The notes under the pieces: generated by a model
Databases searched by the model: none
Seen by the model: the letters and a program-made list of their open reading frames with translations, nothing else
What the model was told of the DNA's origin: nothing
Shown here: in pieces, positions 37,466-47,800 of the stretch
Numbering within the stretch: the first letter of the stretch is position 1
Layout of the letters: every line of letters starts with the position of its first letter
Assembly (NCBI GenBank): GCA_017455435.1
Contig: JAFTAU010000057.1
Coordinates: forward strand, 23,937-87,936
DNA: 64,000 nt
Source of the DNA: Lachnospiraceae bacterium
GTDB lineage: Bacteria > Bacillota > Clostridia > Lachnospirales > Lachnospiraceae
Direction of reading: 5' to 3'
Position numbers and translations under genes: made by a program

Positions 37466-39043
37466 ATGAAAAGATTTACGAGAGTTCTGGCACTGGTTTT
37501 GTCGTGCTGCATGTGCGTATCCATGCTGGCCTGCGGAAGCGAAGGCGGCTCATCAAACGGTTCCGGTAAAAGCGGCTCAGGAGACCGCGAGGAAATAAAG
37601 GTCGCTTACTGGCTCTCCGGTCTGGGAGAACAGTGGCTCAGCGATCTGGCCGCAGCTTTTGAGGAAAAGCAGGACAAATACACTATCAACTACATCACGT
37701 CGCCCACCGCGACCGCGCTGACCAGCGCTTTCGGAATGGAAGATATGGACGAAACGGATCTCTACTTTTCTCTTAACATAGGCTTCCGTGAGTATATGGA
37801 GCCTCTGGACAGCCTGCTTGAGTCTACGGCTGACGGAGATACCAAACCGCTCAAAGAGAAATTCAACGCAAAGTATCTGGAGTTTGAAAAAGCCGATGAT
37901 GGTCATTACTACACCCTGACCTACGGCGGCGGCATGATAAATCTTTACTATAACAAAGACCTTATGGAGCAGGCCGGAATCACCCAGCTTCCCCGCACCT
38001 CAGACGAACTCACGGTTCTCTGCGACAATCTCAGCAGTCAGGGAATCGTCCCGATTTGCCATTTCAAGGGTGGCGGCTACTACGAGTTTCTGATGCGTCT
38101 CTATATGGCGCAGTATGACGGTCTGGACTACTACCTTAATAACTGGATTACCTGTACGGATGAAGCCGGAAACAGCCCCAGCAAGGACGTTCTGACAAAG
38201 AAAGACGGCAGATACTACGCCCTTAAGGCCATGGAAAAATTTCTCACTCCCGACTACACCCTTCCGGGATCCACGACTCAGACTCATACAGAGATACAGA
38301 CGATGTTCCTGAACAAGTCTGCTGCCATGATGATCAACGGTTCATGGATAGAAAACGAAATGAAAGCCTCCAAGGGACAGTACAACATCGCCACCATGAA
38401 GCTGCCGGTCATTTCCGCCATAGTAAATACTCTGGACACCGTAAAGAGCGATGCTCTGCTCAGGTCTGTTGTTACGGCGGTGGATCAGGTTTCAGATGGA
38501 GAGAAAACCGCTGCGGACTTTGCCTCAGGCGATGGCTATATGATAGACGGAACTTTGATTTCGGCCTCCGACTGGACGAGAATTTATGAAGCCCGCAATA
38601 TGATCCAGGGCAACTACGCCAAAGAATCCGCTTTCGTTCCCAAGTATTCGGCACAGAAGGAAGGCGCTCTCGAGTTCCTGAAATTTATGTATTCCGATGC
38701 CGGATACCAGATCTACGCTCAGGCTACAAAGTGCCCGCTTCCTATGAATCTTTCAGGCGGCAGCATCGATATGTCAGAAATGTCAGACACTCAGATCAGC
38801 CAGTTTGAGCTTATCAACAAAGACATTTCCTTCGTTGACCTTACCAGCGCGAGAGAAAGCCTGATTTATCTGATAGGCGGCGCAAGCCTTATGGCGAGCA
38901 TCAATTATGTGGACAAGTTCTGCGCGGCAAACGCTGATGACCGCATGAGCGCCGATGACGTATGGGCTCTTATGGTAAAGACGGTGGAGGAAAACTACGA
39001 AAACAACTGGCTGCTCAACATAGAAGTTAAGAAAGAAAAATAA
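37466..39043 (+). CDS. Extracellular solute-binding lipoprotein of the sugar ABC transporter
   Basis: 525 residues. Lipoprotein signal with lipid-attachment Cys23 (SMLAC), a Gly/Ser-rich linker, then a family 1 solute-binding fold (VAYWLSGLG..., YYNKDLMEQAGI, MMINGSW). It is longer than typical CUT1 binding proteins, fitting larger oligosaccharides. ATG 37466 has AAGGAG upstream; an earlier in-frame ATG at 37445 precedes this site and is unlikely. It lies directly behind the two permeases and would capture substrate at the cell surface. Confidence 0.92.
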   Translation: MKRFTRVLALVLSCCMCVSMLACGSEGGSSNGSGKSGSGDREEIKVAYWLSGLGEQWLSDLAAAFEEKQDKYTINYITSPTATALTSAFGMEDMDETDLYFSLNIGFREYMEPLDSLLESTADGDTKPLKEKFNAKYLEFEKADDGHYYTLTYGGGMINLYYNKDLMEQAGITQLPRTSDELTVLCDNLSSQGIVPICHFKGGGYYEFLMRLYMAQYDGLDYYLNNWITCTDEAGNSPSKDVLTKKDGRYYALKAMEKFLTPDYTLPGSTTQTHTEIQTMFLNKSAAMMINGSWIENEMKASKGQYNIATMKLPVISAIVNTLDTVKSDALLRSVVTAVDQVSDGEKTAADFASGDGYMIDGTLISASDWTRIYEARNMIQGNYAKESAFVPKYSAQKEGALEFLKFMYSDAGYQIYAQATKCPLPMNLSGGSIDMSEMSDTQISQFELINKDISFVDLTSARESLIYLIGGASLMASINYVDKFCAANADDRMSADDVWALMVKTVEENYENNWLLNIEVKKEK

Positions 39044-39044
39044 T

Positions 39045-40646
39045 ATGAAAAAGCATTATCGGTTGACAATATTATTAATACTGACGCTCGCAGCCGGCGT
39101 GCTTACGCCGGTACGGGCCTACGCCGGAAAATCGCTTCAGATTTCGGAGCCGGTTACGACCGAAGGAAGCCTCAACCAGACGGAATGGTATTTTTCCGAC
39201 GGCAGTATAGAGTGCTACACGATTAAAGAAGCCACCGAGGAGACACCCGGTGTTTACGGAGTTAAGCTGCCGGGTAGCGGTGCCTCTGATACCGGTTTTA
39301 TTTCAAAGATTATCTCTCACAGCGACAAGTCTGTTGATGAGATGACTGGCGTGGAAGCAGAGCTGACGCTGGAGAGCATGGAAGAGGGCAGCCGCCTGAT
39401 TTTCGCTTTCGGTCTGTCAAACATCGAGGCTCGTTCCGGTGAAAAAGGCAATGTGGAAATAGCGCTGGAGGGCGGTTCCGAAATAAAAGCCGGCGCAGTG
39501 GCTTATGCTGAGGATTCCGTACAAACTCTGGCGGAAAGCCGCTCCTGCGGTATATCCAAAGGAAAGGCATTTAAGATTTCCGCGTCTGTTTCTCCGGACG
39601 GCATGCTTACCGCGGACGTCAACGGCCAGCGCCTGTGCAGCGCACAGCTTCCGGTGAGCGGAGAGGGGCGTTTTGGCGTGCTTCGCGTCGGTTCGTCCGA
39701 AGCCGTGATATCGTCGCTCAGCTTCCGCAGCTGCTTTTATGACACTCCCGAAAACTCTAATATAGTAGAGGATTTCGAGAGGGGAGATCTGAATCTGAAC
39801 GAGCTTTACTGTACCTCCAGATATAACGGACTGGATCCCAGCTATATCAGAGTAGAGGATTGGGACGGAAACAAGGTTCTCCGTTTTAAAAACGTCGGTC
39901 TGGCTCATATGGGCACGGTGCATAAATACTCCAATTTTGAAATAACCTTTGATATTCCGTATTTCTTAAACGAAAACGTGTATGACGAGAACGGATATCT
40001 GATAGGAAAGCCCTCTACGAATATAGGTGTCAGCTTTGGCAGTCCGCTGGAGCATCCCGAGGGTTATGCCTACGTTAATGACACAGACCTGATTGTTATC
40101 TGCCCCGACAGACTCTACAGCTATTCCAGAAAGAACTGGAGCAAGTCGCTTTCGGAAGTTGGAATGGGAAATCTCCCCAAAAACGAGGGATATTCCTTCA
40201 AATTCACTCTGATTGACGGACACTCTGTATGTCAGATAAAACCTCTTTCATCAGATAAATGGGTTACGGTGGGAGAGTGCGACTACAATCAGAAGACAGG
40301 ACATATATTCATATGGTCCACCGGTAATTCCGACTGCACGATAGACAATCTAAAGATTACCAATCTTGACAAAAATCCCGTTCTGATTGACCCCGGATAT
40401 ACTTCGTCAATCATAACCGCGGAGGATTATCAGCTTACCGAAGAGGAAAAGACTCTTACCTTCAGAGAAGAAACGGCACCTGCCGGATCGGACACATCTG
40501 AAGGCGATAATGAAAACGGAGAAATTCCGTGGTTTATCGTCTGGTGTGGCGGTGCGGCTGTAGTAATTGCTCTGGCAGGGTTTGTCGCAGGTACTGTAAT
40601 TAAAAGCAAAAAAGGCAGGGAGGTAAAGGCAGATGAGAAAAACTGA
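39045..40646 (+). CDS. Secreted, membrane-anchored protein with a lectin-like sandwich domain
   Basis: 533 residues. Signal peptide at about 1-27 (ending in AYA), a first beta-rich region (about 35-225), then a second domain from about residue 240 beginning VEDFERGDL and containing LRFKNVG and FEITFDIPYF, resembling concanavalin A-like or DUF1080-type sandwiches. A C-terminal transmembrane helix (about 500-522) and a Lys-rich tail anchor it. No catalytic signature seen. The start lies one base after the stop of the binding-protein gene and the end overlaps the next gene by 14 bases, so it is firmly within the transporter operon. A glycan-binding partner of the importer is the simplest guess. 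Confidence 0.65.
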   Translation: MKKHYRLTILLILTLAAGVLTPVRAYAGKSLQISEPVTTEGSLNQTEWYFSDGSIECYTIKEATEETPGVYGVKLPGSGASDTGFISKIISHSDKSVDEMTGVEAELTLESMEEGSRLIFAFGLSNIEARSGEKGNVEIALEGGSEIKAGAVAYAEDSVQTLAESRSCGISKGKAFKISASVSPDGMLTADVNGQRLCSAQLPVSGEGRFGVLRVGSSEAVISSLSFRSCFYDTPENSNIVEDFERGDLNLNELYCTSRYNGLDPSYIRVEDWDGNKVLRFKNVGLAHMGTVHKYSNFEITFDIPYFLNENVYDENGYLIGKPSTNIGVSFGSPLEHPEGYAYVNDTDLIVICPDRLYSYSRKNWSKSLSEVGMGNLPKNEGYSFKFTLIDGHSVCQIKPLSSDKWVTVGECDYNQKTGHIFIWSTGNSDCTIDNLKITNLDKNPVLIDPGYTSSIITAEDYQLTEEEKTLTFREETAPAGSDTSEGDNENGEIPWFIVWCGGAAVVIALAGFVAGTVIKSKKGREVKADEKN

Positions 40647-42081
40647 GATTAAAAAGCGTCTGCTTTGCGGACTGCTCGGTATGGCGGCGGCTGTTTCTTT
40701 GACGGCCTGCGCCGCGCAGGAAGCCTTGCAGCAGACGGAAGCAGGCAAGGGCGCAATAGAAGCCATGGAGCCTGAAGAGGCCGTATCACTCAGCTTTGAT
40801 ATAATCGGCGGCTCCGACGTTATGCCTATTATGGGCTTTTACGGGCCTACTCCCGCGGAATACAGCTGGAATGCGAATGCGCTGCCGGATCTGTACTCGG
40901 ATGAGGTATATGAGCTGATAAAAGAGACAGGAATCAACATCATCGGTCCCAGTATGTCAAACTACGCCACCGTACCACAGTATTCCGAACAGCTTCTGAG
41001 TCAGGCGGACAAATACGGACTGGGTGCCATCTTAATGGACAAGAGATATCTGGATCCGGAGCTCAGCGTGGAACAGACAGACAGTTACATCAGCGACTAC
41101 GCCAACCACAAGTCCTTCCTTGGAGCTTATCTGGTAGACGAGCCCGGAACGCAGTATTACAGGGATCATGAAAACGGAACCAATATCGACGAATTCAAGG
41201 AAATCGCCGCAAATCTGAACGAGCTCGATTATTTCTTTTACGGAAACCTGCTGGGCATGGAAGGCAAAACGTTTTACAGCGCCTCCGATATCGACACTTA
41301 TTACAGATACGTAAGAGAATGGGTAGATACGGTTCATCCCAAGACCCTGATGTATGACAGATATATTTTTGGCAACAACAAAGGTCTCGATCTCGCTAAA
41401 ACATATTTTAAGAATATGGAAATCATCCGGAAGGTCGCCGAGGAAGAGAACATCCCCTTCTGGGTATTCGTGGAGGCGGGAAACCAGTGGAACGATGCCA
41501 AAAACCGCTTTGATTCCGAAGAGTATTATCCTTCGCAGGGAGAGTTTTACTGGAATATAGGAACCCTGCTGGCCTTTGGAGCAAAGGGAGTGATGTATTT
41601 CCCTCTGATTCAGCCGTACTATTTTGCCTATGCGCAGACCGAGCTCTTTGATTTTCAGAGAAACGGCCTTATCGGCGCGTGGAACAACAAGACCAGATGG
41701 TTCAGCTATGCCCAGGCAATGAACGCTCAGGTGGCAGCGGTTGACGAAGTTCTGATGAACTCGGTAAACAAAGGCGTAATCGCCTCCGGAGAGGCAGCAT
41801 CCGAAGATCTTTCGGATTGTGAATATCTCATGGAAGGAACCGCGTGGAGAGAACTGACCGGAGTAAAGGGCGATGCCATGATAGGCTGCTTTAACTACCA
41901 GGGAAAGACGGCTCTCTATGTAGTCAATTACGACATCGAATACGCTCAGAAAATAACGCTGAGCTTTTCGGATATATACAATATGTCTGTAGTGCAAGAC
42001 GCGGAAACAAGTTATGTCAATACGGATTCCCTTGAACTGACGCTGCAGACCGGTGACAGTGCTTTGGTAGTAATAGGTTAG
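40633..42081 (+). CDS. Lipoprotein with a TIM-barrel glycosidase-like domain
   Basis: 482 residues. Lipobox LTAC with Cys26. The domain starts at about residue 53 with GGSDVMPIMGFYGP and continues through a barrel-like series of strands: VDEPG with Asp169-Glu170, FWVFVEAGNQW with Glu281, AFGAKGVMYFPL, then a small C-terminal beta domain ending in DSALVVIG. The layout (acidic pair after one strand, a Glu after a later one) suits a clan GH-A type hydrolase, but the family is not one I can name. The same domain occurs inside the protein at 48588, with Gln in place of Glu281. GGGAGG and AAAGG precede the ATG. Confidence 0.65.
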   Translation: MRKTEIKKRLLCGLLGMAAAVSLTACAAQEALQQTEAGKGAIEAMEPEEAVSLSFDIIGGSDVMPIMGFYGPTPAEYSWNANALPDLYSDEVYELIKETGINIIGPSMSNYATVPQYSEQLLSQADKYGLGAILMDKRYLDPELSVEQTDSYISDYANHKSFLGAYLVDEPGTQYYRDHENGTNIDEFKEIAANLNELDYFFYGNLLGMEGKTFYSASDIDTYYRYVREWVDTVHPKTLMYDRYIFGNNKGLDLAKTYFKNMEIIRKVAEEENIPFWVFVEAGNQWNDAKNRFDSEEYYPSQGEFYWNIGTLLAFGAKGVMYFPLIQPYYFAYAQTELFDFQRNGLIGAWNNKTRWFSYAQAMNAQVAAVDEVLMNSVNKGVIASGEAASEDLSDCEYLMEGTAWRELTGVKGDAMIGCFNYQGKTALYVVNYDIEYAQKITLSFSDIYNMSVVQDAETSYVNTDSLELTLQTGDSALVVIG

Positions 42082-42090
42082 GAGGTTTTT

Positions 42091-44817
42091 ATGAAGAAAA
42101 GGATTATTTCCGTGCTTCTTTCCCTTGTAATGGCGCTTACGGTCGTCAGCGTATGGGATACGGAGACGGTACAGGCAACAGAAGAAAAAAACATAGGTGA
42201 GGAGCTTGTCGGTTACAGACGGGTAACACTTAACGAGTTCACCTGGGGAAACGGCGGTGCGGTTACGCAAATTACCACTGCTGACGCCGGTTTCGGAGGC
42301 TACAGGATATCAGATGCCTTTTACGGCAGCGTGACTACGGTAGAAGGTGCCTCATCCCGTTCGCTCGATAAAACTTATCTCGATTTTGATTTAAAGACAG
42401 ATATTTCGAGCACAATGCAGCTTCATCTCTTCAGTCAGCAAAAATGGCATCATTACATAAGAGTAAAATTCTATGATTCTAACAGAATCGATTTTACGTA
42501 TTTTAATGATGGCACAGGAGACAGCAGCACACAGAGTCCGCAGTATCAGCTTTCCAATTTCGGAAGGGAAAGCGCATCGGATTACTTCAACCTCAAGGTT
42601 CGCGCGGACTTTACCGAAAATGCTTCTGATTCGACAAAGCGTGATGCGGTGCTGCAATTTTGGATCAACAATCAATTTGCTTACGAAATGTCTCTTACCG
42701 CAACGGATCTGAGAAACGGCTTTGTGACGGGAAGCGGAGGAAATTCAAGCGACACTTTCTACGTCAAGCTTCCTACGGTGACTCTCGATGACGCCGTTGA
42801 GGGCAGTTTTGATTCATGGACTTTCAGGGACGTTAATCTGGGAGATGTAACCGTGACCGGAAATAACGACTTTAATTATGTCAAGCCCACCGCAGGAACT
42901 GCGAGCCTTAACGGATCACTCTTCCAGGGCAGAATTAATTTCGGTTCGTCAACATGGAACGACATTCCTGTTTTGATGATAGGAGGCTCTCCTTTGGCCG
43001 CGGCAAACGTTAACTGCGGATTCAGATTTCGCGGCAGTACAAACGCACTGGCATTTGACTTTTTTGATACTTCCGGAAATCAGCTGACTGGGTCAACTAC
43101 AACGCTGTACAGCTCGACAGCCGGCACAGCTCTGACAAATAATGACGACCTTATTGTTTCCATATCAGTCAACTTCCTGGATGTGAGCGACGGTCTTGTA
43201 AAAGCGGCAGTGGGACTGTTTTTCGACGGAATGCTGTACAATAACGAGTACTTTATTATCAGCAATATCCCGGAAGAAGCTCTTACCCGGCACGTCAAGG
43301 TACATGGTTTTACGACTTCCGTTAACAGCCTGTCGATAGCTTCTTATCCGGACGTGGAACTTACGAAGTGGACTTTCAGTGATATGAGCGTTGCGGATCA
43401 GACGTTGACGACGAACGTCAGCCTTAACAACAGACCGGCTCCGGCGGATGCTTCAAGCAGTGACAAGACGCTCTTCCAGGGTCTGGTCAATTTTCCGAAC
43501 GCGTCATACGCCGTCGGAGAGTTTTTCGTGAGCGGCTCAAAGACCTATACTTACGCGGGACTGTTCTTCCGCGACGACTGGACCACCAACAACCTGATTC
43601 TCCGTTATCGCAAAGAAACCGGCGTAGATCCTGTTACTATAGGTACTTTTACTCCCGGCGTTGCGGGAACTGCCCTGAGAGGAAACGGAGATTTGCTCCT
43701 TGGGTTATCGGTGGAGATAACCAGTGAGCCGGACGCCGAGGGAAACGTGGATACCAGACTGGGCGTTTATTTTGACGGAAAGCTCTATAATAACAAATAC
43801 ATTGCCGTCAGTCTGCCGCAGGATATCCTCTTCCGTGACATCAAGTGGAGCTCGCCGCAGCAGAGCGGAACGCATATTGCCTCTTATCCGCAGCCCGAAA
43901 CGCCCGAAGGCGGCGAAGTTTCCACGGAAACCGCCAAACTGTATATGAACGCCGAAATTACGGACATCATTACGATAAAGTTCCGCGCAGAGCTGACCGA
44001 GGAGGAGGCTGCGCTCTACGATGATGTAAAACTCAGAGTAAGCCTTGGCGGCACCAGAACACTGGATATAGAGCCCATCACCGAATCGGACGGATCGCTT
44101 TCATTCTATTTCACTGATATTTATTCACAGTATATGACCGACAAGATCACAGCCTCTCTCTTTGCTGTTGAGGATGAAGAAGAAATCGTGCTTGTCAGCA
44201 ATAATACCGGAATCAGCTTTGAAGAATATTGCGATCTGCTGAATACCAGTTTCTCCTATGACAGCAAGCTGGTCAGATTTATGGCGGAGATGCTGAATTT
44301 TGGCGCGGAATGTCAGAAAATCAAGGGATATAAGACGGATTCTCTTGCGGGCGAAGACCTGGCATGGGTGACGGGTACTGCCTTGTCCGCTCCCGTATCG
44401 CCGGTCAGCGACGGAGAGATTTCAGTACTCAGCGACACCTCGGACTCCGCGAGAATAAAATCTGCAAGCCTGAATATAGCCAATACTATTCAGATTGTAT
44501 TCAATGTAATGGCAGAGGACACGGAAGATCTGACCATCTCTGTATCCGGAGACGGAATCAATACCGTAACTAATTTAGCGGTATCGGAGCTTTCATACGC
44601 GAAAGGCGTATATACTCTGAAACTGAACCGCATTACTCCCTCGTATTACAATTCGGTCGTTACAGCTCAGTTAAGGCGTGGCGGAAACCTTATCCACACT
44701 ATTAATTACAGCGTCAATACATATTGCGTCAGGAAAGTTTCCACTCCGAGCATGACTGATATCGTAAGCGCTATTTATAACTACGGCGTGGCGGCTTCTG
44801 CCTACGCCAACAGGTAA
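42091..44817 (+). CDS. Secreted modular protein: N-terminal YRRVTLNEF domain, two LamG-like units, C-terminal YSVxxYC module
   Basis: 908 residues. Signal peptide about 1-30. An N-terminal domain beginning YRRVTLNEFTW (about 36-230) is followed by two units (about 230-420 and 425-605) of the repeat family found in the next gene, each with WTF, a GG(S)-containing strand, and (V/L)G(V/L)(Y/F)FDG(K/M)LYNN. The last 300 residues are the duplicated C-terminal module, with EEYC at 711-714 and YSVNTYC at 873-879 and the ending Y-N-Y-G-V-A-A. No sortase motif or membrane helix. GGAGG lies five bases before the ATG. Probably a glycan-binding surface protein. Confidence 0.7.
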   Translation: MKKRIISVLLSLVMALTVVSVWDTETVQATEEKNIGEELVGYRRVTLNEFTWGNGGAVTQITTADAGFGGYRISDAFYGSVTTVEGASSRSLDKTYLDFDLKTDISSTMQLHLFSQQKWHHYIRVKFYDSNRIDFTYFNDGTGDSSTQSPQYQLSNFGRESASDYFNLKVRADFTENASDSTKRDAVLQFWINNQFAYEMSLTATDLRNGFVTGSGGNSSDTFYVKLPTVTLDDAVEGSFDSWTFRDVNLGDVTVTGNNDFNYVKPTAGTASLNGSLFQGRINFGSSTWNDIPVLMIGGSPLAAANVNCGFRFRGSTNALAFDFFDTSGNQLTGSTTTLYSSTAGTALTNNDDLIVSISVNFLDVSDGLVKAAVGLFFDGMLYNNEYFIISNIPEEALTRHVKVHGFTTSVNSLSIASYPDVELTKWTFSDMSVADQTLTTNVSLNNRPAPADASSSDKTLFQGLVNFPNASYAVGEFFVSGSKTYTYAGLFFRDDWTTNNLILRYRKETGVDPVTIGTFTPGVAGTALRGNGDLLLGLSVEITSEPDAEGNVDTRLGVYFDGKLYNNKYIAVSLPQDILFRDIKWSSPQQSGTHIASYPQPETPEGGEVSTETAKLYMNAEITDIITIKFRAELTEEEAALYDDVKLRVSLGGTRTLDIEPITESDGSLSFYFTDIYSQYMTDKITASLFAVEDEEEIVLVSNNTGISFEEYCDLLNTSFSYDSKLVRFMAEMLNFGAECQKIKGYKTDSLAGEDLAWVTGTALSAPVSPVSDGEISVLSDTSDSARIKSASLNIANTIQIVFNVMAEDTEDLTISVSGDGINTVTNLAVSELSYAKGVYTLKLNRITPSYYNSVVTAQLRRGGNLIHTINYSVNTYCVRKVSTPSMTDIVSAIYNYGVAASAYANR

Positions 44818-44894
44818 AGAAAAGCACTATTTTATAACAAGGCGGATTTCCGCCGCGAAAAGACGCGCGCGGAGCCTGCGATACGGAGGTTTAT

Positions 44895-47800
44895 ATGATT
44901 ATCCATACACCTGAGCACAGAGACAATAAATTAAGGAAATTTACAGACAAACTGATTGCCGTGGTCTGTGTAATGTCTATACTTGTTGCCGCCTGTCTCG
45001 GCGGGCCCGCGCGCACATTAGGTTCCGAAGACATCACGCTCAGCAATGCGCCGGAAAAGGACTTTACAGCGTGGACGTTCAGTGACCTGGGCATTCAGGA
45101 TCAGACTGTCACGGGAGATCTGAACTGGACCAAACCGGCGGCGGGCACAGCAAATCTGGACAAGACTATTTTCCACGGAAAGATTATGTTCCCTGATGGC
45201 GGAAACATCGGAAACTTTTATATCGGCGGCTCACCGGATACCACGGTCAGCACCTACAGCGGTTTTCTGATCAGGGGCAATACGGACGGAAGTCATTCAC
45301 TGGATCTGTCCTTCCAGCCCAGCGGTCAGAACCCCGTAAAGATAGCGTATCTGTATCCGGATACAGCCGGAACCACCATCAGGGGCAACGATGAACTGAT
45401 TTTCTCCATGTCCGTGGAATACCTCAGTGAGTCCGCAGGAAAGGTCTCTGCAAAGATAGGCGTGTTCCTTGACGGAAAACTGTATAATAACACGTATTTT
45501 ACCGCAAACAACCTGGAAGCTGCGGCGCTGACCAGATTTATCAAATGGAAAGCCCCTGCCGGAAATCCTGTTGTGTCATCTTATCCCGAGGTGGAGGCCC
45601 CCGCGCAGATAACTCTCGAAAACGCGCCCGAAAAGGACTTTACGGCATGGACGTTCAGAGATCTGGGTATTCAGGATCAGACGGTTACAGGCGATCTGAA
45701 CTGGACAAAACCTGCGGCCGGTGTAGCCAGCCTCGATAGAACTATCTTCCACGGAAAAATTATGTTCCCCGATGGCGGCAGCTTCGGAAACTTCTTTATC
45801 GGCGGCTCACCTGATACTACGGTCAGCACCTACAGCGGTTTTCTGATACGCGGCAACACAGACGGAAGCCACTCCCTGGATCTTTCTTTCGAGCCCAGCG
45901 GACAAAACCCTGTAAAAATAGCCAATCTGTACCCGGATACCGCCGGTACCACAATCAGAGGCAATGCGGAATTGGTTTTCTCCATGTCCGTGGAATATTT
46001 GAGCGTCTCTTCCGGAAAGGTCACCGCGAAGATCGGTGTGTTCTTTGACGGAAAACTGTACAACAATACATATTTTACCGCGAGCAATCTGGAGGCTGCG
46101 GCGCTGACCAGATTTATTAAATGGAAATCTCCCGCGGGAAGCCCCATTGTAAAGTCATATCCCGACCAGTCATCGTCAGGCGAGGATATTACGCTTGAAA
46201 ATGCGCCTGAAAAAGACTTTACCGCGTGGACCTTCAGAGACCTGAATATAGATGATCAGACAGTCACGGAAGACCTGAACTGGGCCAAACCGGCATCAAC
46301 CGTTTCAAATCTGGACAGGACCATTTTCCACGGAACGATAATGTTCCCTGACGGCGGCAGCTTCGGAAACTTTTACATCGGCGGCTCGCCGGATAAGAGC
46401 GCCAGTTTTTACAGCGGATTTCTGATCAGAGGCAACACGGACGGAAGCCATTCGCTGGATCTGTCCTTCCAGCCCAGCGGTCAGAACCCCGTAAAGATAA
46501 CCTATCTTTATCCGGACACTGCGGGCACTACTATCAGAGGCAATGAAGAGCTGCTGTTCTCCATGTCTGTGGAGTACCTCAGCGAATCCGGTGGCAAGGT
46601 TACTGCCAGGATAGGCGTTTTCCTTGACGGAAAGCTGTACAACAATACATATTTTACCGTGGGCGATCTGGAGGCCGCTGCACTCACCAGATTCTTTAAG
46701 TGGAAATTCCCGGCTGGAAATCCTGTGGTAAAGTCATATCCCGAGATGGAAGCGCCCGAGCAGATTACTCTCGAAAACGCACCCGAAAAGGACTTTACCG
46801 CATGGACCTTCAGAGATCTGGATATAGAAGATCAGACAGTCACTGAAGATCTGAACTGGACCAAGCCCGCCGTAAACATACCTAATCTGGACAAGACTAT
46901 TTTCCATGGAATAATAATGTTCCCCGATGGCGGAAACATCGGAAACTTTTACATCGGAGGCTCGCCGGACACCACGGTCAGCACTTACAGCGGTTTCCTG
47001 ATCAGGGGCAATACGGACGGAAGCCATTCGCTGGATCTGTCCTTCCACCCCAGCGGTCAGACTCCGATAAAAATAACCTATCTTTACCCGGATGCCGCGG
47101 GCACCGCAGTCAGGGGCAATGAAGAGCTGCTGTTCTCCATGTCAGTGGAGTATCTCAGCGAGTCCGAGGGCAGTGTCACTGCCAAAATAGGCGTTTTCCT
47201 CGACGGAAAACTGTACAACAACAAATATTTTACCGTAAGCGACCTGGAGGCCGCTGCACTCACCAGATTTGTCAAATGGAAAGCTCCCGCGGGAAATCCC
47301 ATTGTGAAGTCATATCCCGACGCACCCGAGCCGCAGGATATTTATCTTGACGAAGTACCCGAAAAGGATTTTGCCTGCTGGACCTTTGACGATCTGGGAA
47401 TAAACGATCAGTATCTCTCTGTTCATCTGAACTGGGAAGACGACTGGAAGGAAAACACCCTCGGAAAGTCTCTTGACCGTACCATCTTCAACGGCCTGAT
47501 TCATTTCCCTGCCGATACCGAAAACTTCGGAAACTTTTATATCGGCGGAGCCGGAGAAAACGACGCTTCAAAGTGGAGAGGATTCTTCTTTACGGCGAAC
47601 GGCACCACGGACGAGCTTTGCCTGGGCTTTGCCGGAACCGACGGCAATCTGTTCAACAAGTACGGAAACACTCAGAGCTCCGCTATGAAGGGCATCTTGT
47701 CAAAGTTCACTCCGGACAGGGCCGGCACGACCCTCAGGGGAAATGCCTCTTTGCAAGTCTCACTTTCCGTGGAATATACGGCAGAGACTGATGACACAGC

